Shown: positions 55,816 to 64,000 of the stretch, one piece after another
Numbering within the stretch: position 1 is the stretch's first letter
How the letters are laid out: each line of letters starts with the position of its first letter
From: Williamsia sp. CHRR-6
Lineage (GTDB): Bacteria; Actinomycetota; Actinomycetes; Mycobacteriales; Mycobacteriaceae
NCBI RefSeq assembly: GCF_018474015.1
Contig: NZ_JAHCSG010000002.1
Location: 434,001 to 498,000, forward strand
Length of the DNA: 64,000 nt
Reading direction: 5' to 3'
The notes under the pieces: model-generated
What the model saw: the letters and a program-made list of their open reading frames with translations, nothing else
What the model was told of the DNA's origin: nothing
The model's database searches: none
Made by a program: the position numbers and the translations under genes

Positions 55816-56490
55816 GTGTTCGTCCTCGCCCTGGACACCTCCACCGCCACGGTGGTCGCCGGTGTCGTCGCGTTTGATGCGCAGCGCACCGACCCCGCAG
55901 GCGCGACGGTGCTGGCTGCGCGTCTGGTCGACAACGCCCGTGGTCACGCCGAGATCCTGACGACGCTGATCCTCGACTGCCTGACCGAGGCCGCCGTGGC
56001 GCGCACCGACCTGGGCGCGGTGGTGGTGGGCTGCGGCCCCGGTCCCTTCACCGGACTGCGGGTGGGGATGGCCACGGCGGCGGCTTTCGCCGACGCCCTC
56101 GATCTGCCGTTGCACGGCGTGTGTTCGCTGGATGCGATCGCGGCTGTCGCCGGCGCGGGTGGCTCCCGCGTCGCGGTCATCACCGACGCCCGGCGACGCG
56201 AGGTGTACTGGGCCACCTACACCGACGGTCGCCGGGTCGCCGGGCCCGCCGTGTCGGCGCCGGCCGATCTCACCACCAATCCCGAGATCGTCGCGGCCAC
56301 CACCGTGCTCGGCTCGCCGGATCATGCCGCGTTGGTCACCGACGTCCCCGCGACCGCAGCCGCACCCACCCCCGCGGGCCTGGTGGAGGTGGCCGCATCA
56401 GCGCTGCGCTCGGGTGTCTCGGAGTCTGCCGTGGTACCGCTGTACCTGCGTCGACCTGATGCGGTCGAACCCAAGGACCGGGCCCGATGA
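55816..56490 (+). CDS. tsaB: tRNA t6A synthesis protein TsaB
   Basis: Protein of 224 residues, an inactive-ASKHA-fold partner that dimerises with TsaD. It has the N-terminal FVLALDTSTATVVAGVV and the GCGPGPFTGLRVGMATAAAF block typical of TsaB. GTG 55816; a TAGGCT eight bases upstream may be an internal promoter. The stop overlaps rimI. Confidence 0.93.
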   Translation: MFVLALDTSTATVVAGVVAFDAQRTDPAGATVLAARLVDNARGHAEILTTLILDCLTEAAVARTDLGAVVVGCGPGPFTGLRVGMATAAAFADALDLPLHGVCSLDAIAAVAGAGGSRVAVITDARRREVYWATYTDGRRVAGPAVSAPADLTTNPEIVAATTVLGSPDHAALVTDVPATAAAPTPAGLVEVAASALRSGVSESAVVPLYLRRPDAVEPKDRAR

Positions 56491-56978
56491 TCACCGAGTT
56501 GCGCCGCAGCGATGTCGCCCGGTGCGCCGAGCTGGAAGGTGAGATCTTCGCCGGCGACTCGCCGTGGCCCGCGCAGGCGTTCGTCGCCGAGATCACCGCG
56601 CCGCACAATCGGTATTTCGCTCTGCGCGATGATGATTCGCAGTTGATCGGCTACGCGGGGATCGCGCTGCTGGGGACCGTGGACGACAGGGAGTGCGAGA
56701 TCCACACCATCGCGGTAGACCCCGCGCAGCAGGGCCGCGGCCACGGGCGTGCCCTGATGGACGCGCTGCTCGCTGTGGCCGACGACGCCGACGCGCAGGT
56801 GTTCCTCGAGGTGCGTACCGACAACGACCCGGCGCTGGCGCTCTACCGCCGCAACGGGTTCGAGATCATCGGCGTGCGTAGGAACTACTATCAGCCCAGC
56901 GGTGCCGATGCGTACACCATGCGTAGACCCCGCGCCCGTGAACTGGGAACAGCTGTGGCGCAGGAGGTTTCGTCGTGA
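56487..56978 (+). CDS. rimI: Ribosomal-protein-alanine N-acetyltransferase RimI
   Basis: GNAT enzyme of 163 residues that acetylates the N-terminal alanine of S18 (and possibly other proteins). Motif [37 protein letters not shown] ending the fold. It lies between tsaB and tsaD as in most actinobacteria, with overlaps on both sides. Confidence 0.93.
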   Translation: MITELRRSDVARCAELEGEIFAGDSPWPAQAFVAEITAPHNRYFALRDDDSQLIGYAGIALLGTVDDRECEIHTIAVDPAQQGRGHGRALMDALLAVADDADAQVFLEVRTDNDPALALYRRNGFEIIGVRRNYYQPSGADAYTMRRPRARELGTAVAQEVSS

Positions 56979-58003
56979 TCGTGATGGGGATCGAGAGCTC
57001 ATGCGATGAGACCGGGGTGGGCATCGTGGAATTCGCCGATGGCGCAGCCACATTGCTGGCCGACGAGGTGGCCTCCAGCGTCGAGGAACACGCCCGTTTC
57101 GGCGGGGTGGTCCCCGAGGTGGCCTCCCGGGCTCACCTCGAGGCGATTGTGCCGACCATGCGGCGCGCCCGGGCCGCCGCGGGCATCGACCGCCCCGACG
57201 CCATCGCCGTCACCATCGGTCCCGGTCTCGCCGGTGCCCTGTTGGTGGGGGTGGCGGCCGCGAAGTCCTATGCCGCAGCGTGGGATGTCCCGCTGTATGC
57301 GGTCAACCACCTCGGTGGTCACGTGGCCGTGGACACTCTCGAACACGGTCCGATGCCACCCTGTGTGGCGCTGCTGGTCTCGGGCGGGCACACCCATCTG
57401 CTGCGGGTCGACGACCTCGGTGCACCGATCGTCGAGCTGGGTACCACCGTCGACGACGCCGCCGGCGAAGCCTTCGACAAGGTGGCTCGGTTGCTCGGCC
57501 TGGGTTATCCCGGCGGTCCGGCGCTCGATGCCGCGGCCCGCGACGGCGATCCCGAAGCGATCCAGTTCCCACGTGGGATGACCGGTCCGCGCGATGCGCG
57601 CCACGACTTCTCGTTCAGTGGGCTCAAGACCGCGGTCGCGCGGTTCGTCGAGAAATGTCAGCGTGCAGGCGACCCGATCCCGTTGGCCGACGTCGCGGCG
57701 TCGTTTCAAGAGGCGGTCGCCGATGTGCTGACCATGAAGGCGGTCCGCGCGTGCGACGACACCGGCGTCGACACCCTCGTGCTCGGGGGTGGGGCGACCG
57801 CGAACTCCCGGATCCGGTCGCTGGCCCGGCAGCGCTGCGCCGACGCCGGGATCACCCTGCGTGTCCCGCGTCCGCGCCTGTGCACCGACAACGGCGTCAT
57901 GATCGCCACGCTGGGCGCCCATGTCATCGCCGGTGGAGCGCCGCCCTCGGCGTTGACCGTGGCCACCGATCCGTCGATGTCGGTACAGATCAGCGCCTAC
58001 TGA
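56975..58003 (+). CDS. tsaD: tRNA N6-adenosine threonylcarbamoyltransferase TsaD
   Basis: Catalytic protein of 342 residues transferring threonylcarbamoyl to tRNA A37. Sequence shows [14 protein letters not shown], metal-binding [10 protein letters not shown] (His-x3-His), [11 protein letters not shown] and [11 protein letters not shown]; the family is metal dependent. GTG 56975 overlaps rimI stop. It closes the tsaE-tsaB-rimI-tsaD operon. Confidence 0.96.
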   Translation: MIVMGIESSCDETGVGIVEFADGAATLLADEVASSVEEHARFGGVVPEVASRAHLEAIVPTMRRARAAAGIDRPDAIAVTIGPGLAGALLVGVAAAKSYAAAWDVPLYAVNHLGGHVAVDTLEHGPMPPCVALLVSGGHTHLLRVDDLGAPIVELGTTVDDAAGEAFDKVARLLGLGYPGGPALDAAARDGDPEAIQFPRGMTGPRDARHDFSFSGLKTAVARFVEKCQRAGDPIPLADVAASFQEAVADVLTMKAVRACDDTGVDTLVLGGGATANSRIRSLARQRCADAGITLRVPRPRLCTDNGVMIATLGAHVIAGGAPPSALTVATDPSMSVQISAY

Positions 58004-58030
58004 CCGCGGCCGAGGACAACGGCCCGACGT

Positions 58031-58081
58031 CTGGCACTCGCGGGTACTTGAGTGCTGGCACTCGCACGTATAGAGTGCCAG
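58031..58081 (+). promoter_or_regulatory. Two overlapping CIRCE operators and promoter of groES-groEL
   Basis: Second element: CTGGCACTC (58055-58063), nine bases, GAGTGCCAG (58073-58081), a perfect 9-bp palindrome with the standard spacing. First element: CTGGCACTC (58031-58039) and GAGTGCTGG (58050-58058), spacing ten. They share bases 58055-58058. A promoter with TTGAGT (58048-58053) and TATAGA (58069-58074) lies inside. HrcA is the known repressor of CIRCE. Confidence 0.93.
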
Positions 58082-58211
58082 GTGGCACCGAGACCGGCCC
58101 CGGCACCCGCGACGACGGGACCGAGCGAGGCGCCGTACGCGTTGAAACACCCATCAAGCAGGGCCGGGTGCACACCCGGCCCGCAAACCCCGAAAGTGGA
58201 GGGCTCACATC

Positions 58212-60231
<2,020 letters not shown>

Positions 60232-60253
60232 CGCAGCGCCACCAGCACGAACA

Positions 60254-60283
60254 AGGGGCACCCGGGATCACCCGGGTGCCCCT
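60254..60283. terminator. Hairpin terminator between groEL and whiB3
   Basis: Perfect 13-bp stem (60254-60266 with 60271-60283, loop ATCA) between convergent genes. Confidence 0.8.
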
Positions 60284-60302
60284 CATCGTTGGTTCAGCCG
60301 GA

Positions 60303-60599
60303 TCAGCCGGCCATCCGCCGACCGAGGCCGCGCTTCATCAGCATCCCGCGCTCGGACTCCGACAGCCCGCCCCAGATGCCGTACGGCTCGGCGACCGCCA
60401 ACGCGTGCTCGCGGCACTGCGCGATCACCGGGCACTGATGGCACAGCTCTTTGGCGCGACGCTCCCGATGGGCCCGTGCACGGCCGCGCTCCCCGTCGGG
60501 ATGAAAGAACATCGACGAGTCGACGCCGCGGCACAGGCCCTGCATCTGCCAGTCCCAGATGTCTGCGTTGGGCCCTGGAAGGTGATTTGGCTGAGGCAT
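60303..60599 (-). CDS. whiB3: WhiB3-type iron-sulfur transcription factor
   Basis: Protein of 98 residues with the four cluster cysteines (GLCRGVDSS, then ELCHQCPVIAQC, pattern C-x(n)-C-x2-C-x5-C), the turn motif GIWGGLS and a basic C-terminal MLMKRGLGRR region. WhiB proteins bind the primary sigma factor and respond to redox or NO. ATG 60599 (MPQPNHLPGPNADIWDWQM) was chosen by similarity to WhiB3. Position beside groEL1 matches Rv3416-Rv3417c. Confidence 0.92.
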   Translation of the reverse strand: MPQPNHLPGPNADIWDWQMQGLCRGVDSSMFFHPDGERGRARAHRERRAKELCHQCPVIAQCREHALAVAEPYGIWGGLSESERGMLMKRGLGRRMAG

Positions 60600-61063
60600 T
60601 CTGATGCTCCTTCGACGTGGCTGTCTCGGCGTGCACCCACGGACACGTGGTGGCCGTGGATGTTGCTGTTCTCCGGATTCGAGTACGTCGTTGTTCCCGC
60701 CCGACCGGGCAAACGTAAACACACCGGAGAAATCAGTCAACAAGCCTCGGACAGGTGAGCAGAATGCTTGCGGTTCCGCTGATGTTAACGCCAGATGTCT
60801 TGTTGCCTACGTGTTATGCGATGGGCGCCCCGCCGGAGCGGCGCACGGCCGCAGTCGGTGAACATGCACCTCACAGGTGCTTTTCATGGTCACGACAGCG
60901 AGATCTCACGACGTCGGCGGGTATCGGACAAGATTTCCGACCACACTGACGATTAACACGCCGAACATCTGCGGGTGACATCCTGGTGACATGCACGGCA
61001 ATGAAACAGTGCCGCGTCCAAAGTTAAATTTTCGCTAATTCGGGGCACAGTGAGGATAAGTCG
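60600..61063. promoter_or_regulatory. Long divergent regulatory region of whiB3 and the Rv3415c-like gene
   Basis: 464 bp without a gene. It is less GC-rich than the coding DNA, most clearly around 61020-61040 (AAAGTTAAATTTTCGC), as expected for promoters. A small hairpin GCACCT-CAC-AGGTGC followed by TTTT lies at 60866-60884 and might end a short transcript. GAGGATAAG precedes the ATG at 61064. A long whiB3 leader fits complex control. Confidence 0.55.
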
Positions 61064-61885
61064 ATGATCGATGGTTCGCTCGCCGAAGCCTTCGGCGAGC
61101 ACCCCGACCGCACTTGGGTCGCCGCAGTCACCTGGGGCGGACTCGGGTACTACGGAGCCGCTGCGCGCCTGCTCGCGCAGATCATGGCCACGGCGGCGCC
61201 GGGTGGCCCGGGTCTTGGGCTGCGGCACGCTCGGGCGGCGACCACGCGGGCCTCGCATCTGCGTCAGGGGGGACGCCACGACCTAGCCCTCGCCCTCGAC
61301 GGGCAGGCGTTGCGCCTGCTGGCCGACCTGCTCTCCCACGGACCCGCGCGACAGATCCCGGCCGACGAACTGGTGTCGGCCCGGGTCGATGCGCTGGTGG
61401 GTGCCGCCGCGGACAACCTCGGCCTGCGCCGTTTCGACGTGACCGACCGGCTCCTCGATCGGGCCGACGCGCTGCTCGCGGGCGCGGTGCACGCCGCCGA
61501 CGGCGACGGCACATGGCACTGGGTCCCGCGTTCGCGGTTGCGCTGCGGGTGGGTGCACACCGAGACGGCCCTCTATCGCGGCGACGCGTCGGGCGCGGCG
61601 CTGGCGCTCACCGCACCGCTGGCCGCCGCGCAGAGGTGTCCATCGGCGCGGCATCGACTCAAAACCGATCTCATCGCGGCCGCGGTCGCTGCAGCCGACG
61701 GTCAGGTGGACTCGGCGCGGGCGCGGGCGCGCGACTGTGCGCAGCGGGCCGCGCAGCTGGGACAGATGCCGTTGCAATGGGCCGCCGAGACGATGCTCTG
61801 CGGGCTCGGTGGGGACGCGGCCGCGGCCGACCGAGCCGAGGAACTGCGACGTGAGCTCATCGTCCGCGGCGGGGCCTTCGAGTGA
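61064..61885 (+). CDS. Hypothetical helical-repeat protein (Rv3415c-like)
   Basis: Protein of 273 residues, Ala- and Arg-rich and almost fully helical, resembling TPR-like helix pairs (YYGAAARLLAQIMATA; RHDLALALDGQALRLLADLL; FDVTDRLLDRADALLAGAV). No catalytic motif. Its place between whiB3 and sigD matches Rv3415c. Function unknown. Confidence 0.75.
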   Translation: MIDGSLAEAFGEHPDRTWVAAVTWGGLGYYGAAARLLAQIMATAAPGGPGLGLRHARAATTRASHLRQGGRHDLALALDGQALRLLADLLSHGPARQIPADELVSARVDALVGAAADNLGLRRFDVTDRLLDRADALLAGAVHAADGDGTWHWVPRSRLRCGWVHTETALYRGDASGAALALTAPLAAAQRCPSARHRLKTDLIAAAVAAADGQVDSARARARDCAQRAAQLGQMPLQWAAETMLCGLGGDAAAADRAEELRRELIVRGGAFE

Positions 61886-62097
61886 GGGACCCCTCGGGTG
61901 GTGTTTGATGTGAGCTGCGTCGCGATTGCCTGTCATCGGTGGTGCTGATGTTGCGATCGTGCGACGTGATTCCAACGATCGCTGGCTAAGCTGACCAGAC
62001 CGGTCGACCGCGACCATCGGCCCCACCGCTTCACCAAGCCCAGTGCACACCGGCCCGGTGTGAACGGGCTCATGTAACACAGGAACCCCACGCGACG

Positions 62098-62673
62098 ATG
62101 ATTCTCACAGGTGATGAGTTGGATCGCGCTGTCGCCGCCGCACGGCGGGGCAGCCGGACCGCTCTCTCCGATGTTCTCGAGAGTGTTCGGCCCCTGGTGG
62201 TTCGGTACTGCCGCGCAAGGGTGGGTGCCGGTGAACGGCACACGCTGTCCGCCGACGATGTGGCGCAGGAGGTCTGTATGGCCGTCATGACCGCATTGCC
62301 CAAGTACGCCGATCAAGGTCGACCGTTCATGGCCTTCGTATACGGCATCGCCGCCCACAAGGTCGCCGACGCTCATCGAGGTGCATCACGGATCAAGTCC
62401 GATCCGGTGGACGTCCTGCCGGAGACGATGGATGTGGGGGATGGGCCCGAGCAGATGGCGCTCAACGCCGACGCAGGTCGGCGAATGAACGAACTGCTCT
62501 CCAGGCTGCCGGACAAGCAGCGTGAGGTGCTCGTTCTCCGCTTGGTCATGGGTATGTCCGCCGAGGAGACAGCCGCGGCGGTCGGCAGCACACCCGGAGC
62601 GGTTCGGGTGGCACAACACAGGGCGTTGAACAAGTTGAAGAGCGAGATGATGAAAGCAGGTGAGGGCAGATGA
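62098..62673 (+). CDS. sigD: ECF-type RNA polymerase sigma factor SigD
   Basis: Sigma factor of 191 residues. Region 2 (LVVRYCRARVGAGERHTLS, DDVAQEVCMAVMTALPKY) and region 4 helix-turn-helix (LSRLPDKQREVLVLRLVMG, AEETAAAVGSTPGAVRVAQH) match SigD of M. tuberculosis, a stationary-phase/stringent-response sigma. ATG 62098; its stop overlaps the anti-sigma gene start (ATGA). Confidence 0.95.
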   Translation: MILTGDELDRAVAAARRGSRTALSDVLESVRPLVVRYCRARVGAGERHTLSADDVAQEVCMAVMTALPKYADQGRPFMAFVYGIAAHKVADAHRGASRIKSDPVDVLPETMDVGDGPEQMALNADAGRRMNELLSRLPDKQREVLVLRLVMGMSAEETAAAVGSTPGAVRVAQHRALNKLKSEMMKAGEGR

Positions 62674-63539
62674 CGGGTCGTGACCGGAAGGTGCCCTTCG
62701 CTTCTGATCCCGACGGGCCCTCCATGGCCGAGTCGGTTGATTTCCGTGCCGTGCGGGCCGACGACGAGCTGATCGACGCGCTCTCGCGGGGACAGTTCCC
62801 GCGTGGGTGGGATCCTGCCTCGGCCGATCATCAGGTGGCCACCCTGCTGGCTGGGTGGCGTCAGGAGATCGATGCCACCGCGATGCCCACCTCGCCCACG
62901 CTGGCGCAGGTTGAGGCCGCCCTCGCCGATGCTGAGAAATCATCCTCGCGCCGCGGGATCACTCGTCGGTTGCAGATCGTGGCGGGTGCGGCCGCCATCG
63001 GCGTCATCGCCTTCGGTGGCCTGACCGTGGTCTCACAAGGTGCACAACCCGGCGACCCGCTGTACGGCATCAAAGAATTCGTCTTCGGGGCCGACAAGAA
63101 CCAGTCGGTGGTGTCGGCCAGTGTGCAGTCCGACCTCGAGCAGGCCGAGCAGGCGCTGTCAGTGGGCGACAAGCGCAAGGCGGCCGAGTTGTTGGTCAAG
63201 GCGCAGACCCGGATCGGCGAGCTCGCCGGTGACGACTCCGCGCAGCGGATGCAGGATTGGGTGCAGCGATTGGCCGGGCAGGTCGGGTCCATCCCGAACA
63301 ACCCGCTGACCTCGCTGTCGAATCTGCCGTCGGTGTCGGGTCTACCGCCTCTGCAGGTGCCGCCGCAGGTGACCGGCGGATCCACCTCGCCATCGCCGTC
63401 GCCCTCGCAGCCTGCGACCACCCCGAGCGCCCCATCGTCGACCTCGTCGGCGCCGTCGGTGGTCACCACGACCACCGAGCCGTCGGAGACCACCACCACG
63501 ACCACCACCACGACGACGACTCCGGCCCCGCGGGGCTGA
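62670..63539 (+). CDS. rsdA: Anti-sigma-D factor RsdA
   Basis: Membrane protein of 289 residues. The N-terminal sigma-binding segment (VRADDELIDALSRGQFP) matches the RsdA family, followed by a transmembrane helix at about residues 98-118 (IVAGAAAIGVIAFGGLTVVS), an extracytoplasmic helical domain (VQSDLEQAEQALSVGDKRK) and a Ser/Pro/Thr-rich tail ending in a run of Thr codons. It sequesters SigD until degraded. Coupled to sigD, as in Rv3414c-Rv3413c. Confidence 0.92.
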   Translation: MTGRDRKVPFASDPDGPSMAESVDFRAVRADDELIDALSRGQFPRGWDPASADHQVATLLAGWRQEIDATAMPTSPTLAQVEAALADAEKSSSRRGITRRLQIVAGAAAIGVIAFGGLTVVSQGAQPGDPLYGIKEFVFGADKNQSVVSASVQSDLEQAEQALSVGDKRKAAELLVKAQTRIGELAGDDSAQRMQDWVQRLAGQVGSIPNNPLTSLSNLPSVSGLPPLQVPPQVTGGSTSPSPSPSQPATTPSAPSSTSSAPSVVTTTTEPSETTTTTTTTTTTPAPRG

Positions 63540-63549
63540 TCGGCGAAAC

Positions 63550-63939
63550 TCAGTCCTCGTCGGCGGTGTGCATCATCGCGTCGGCGTAGCCGCGGCAGTA
63601 GTCCCACGTGACGTAAGAATCGGCGCAGGGATCGACAGCAGGTTCGTGCGGGCGCACGGTCCCCTCGACCAGCAGCTGCAACAGGTTGGCGCGCAACATG
63701 TCCCAGTCGTGGTAGTGGTCCTGCTGACAGTCGTCGCAGATCACCACCAGGCCGCGGACACCGCGGCGGGCCAGCAGCGCCTCGTAGACGGCGAGATCGG
63801 CGAGATCTTCTTCCACCGCGATGCGCTCGTCGGCGTCGAGTGGTTGTGCGGGCTCGACGGAATCCAGTGCCGCAGACGGGTCACTGGGATCGTCGGCAAA
63901 CGGATCCGGGGGCAGGCCCGGAGGCAGGTGATCTCGCAC
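63550..63939 (-). CDS. DUF5319 family protein (Rv3412-like)
   Basis: Protein of 129 residues, acidic, conserved in Mycobacteriales: LAVYEALLARRGVRGLVVICDD, CQQDHYHDWDMLRANLLQLL, and DSYVTWDYCRGYADA. The Cys-Asp-Asp-Cys plus His pattern could bind a metal. GTG 63939. Between sigD-rsdA and, beyond the window, probably guaB2. Function unknown. Confidence 0.85.
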   Translation of the reverse strand: MRDHLPPGLPPDPFADDPSDPSAALDSVEPAQPLDADERIAVEEDLADLAVYEALLARRGVRGLVVICDDCQQDHYHDWDMLRANLLQLLVEGTVRPHEPAVDPCADSYVTWDYCRGYADAMMHTADED

Positions 63940-64000
63940 ACGACCACCGTAGTCAGCAGGTCATCCGGGCGCTACTTTCCCGACCGCGGCGCGCGTAAGC

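Noticed and set aside
60866-60884. Short hairpin with four T upstream of the Rv3415c-like gene, considered as a terminator or riboswitch part
   Set aside because: Only a 6-bp stem and no known aptamer pattern; kept as a remark in the regulatory region, not as its own feature.

Overview
The window is high-GC actinobacterial chromosome, most likely from a mycolic-acid-containing genus of the Mycobacteriales. Gordonia is my best guess, made by inference and not proven. The evidence is a mycothiol conjugate amidase, a DesA2-type desaturase, WhiB3 and SigD/RsdA homologues, an ESX (type VII) associated protein, a His-rich GroEL1, Lsr2-type DNA-binding sequence and many apparently leaderless promoters. 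Gene order follows two blocks that are far apart in Mycobacterium tuberculosis (by memory of that genome), joined here near 42.7 kb.

Layout. 1-2.9 kb: a DesA3-type acyl desaturase (cut by the window edge) and its ferredoxin reductase, divergent from a TetR regulator. 2.9-8.0 kb: a SIMPL lipoprotein and acetyltransferase pair, an unusual tRNA-Leu(UAA), a START/DUF5995-like protein, a Bax-inhibitor protein and a thiolase. 8.0-33 kb (Rv1075-Rv1095-like block): SGNH esterase, cbs-metB, greA, mca, a DAHP synthase behind a leader peptide/terminator, a short-chain Z-prenyl synthase, coaA, glyA, desA2 and phoAT-phoH2. 33-42.7 kb: fumC, glpX, xseA-xseB and ispH. 42.7-64 kb (Rv3446c-Rv3412-like block): ESX-4-associated protein, rplM-rpsI, glmM, ESX-like small proteins, glmS, NAD(P)HX repair, alr, the tsaE-tsaB-rimI-tsaD operon, groES-groEL1 under two CIRCE boxes, whiB3 and sigD-rsdA.

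Two accessory inserts interrupt the core. The first (about 11.6-15.4 kb) holds an ERCC4-nuclease/Lsr2 fusion with an in-frame stop, a membrane-anchored Mrr-like nuclease, a Swt1-type HEPN gene with a frameshift, and a RelE/Phd toxin-antitoxin pair in which both genes are shifted. It looks like a decaying defence cluster. The second (about 36.3-39.5 kb) has lower GC and carries a nucleotidyltransferase translationally coupled to a metallophosphoesterase, convergent with a DUF4062-like/TPR protein. It looks intact and is the best candidate for an undescribed system. A third relic, the two ends of a glycoside hydrolase joined by a deletion, lies at 32.2-32.4 kb.
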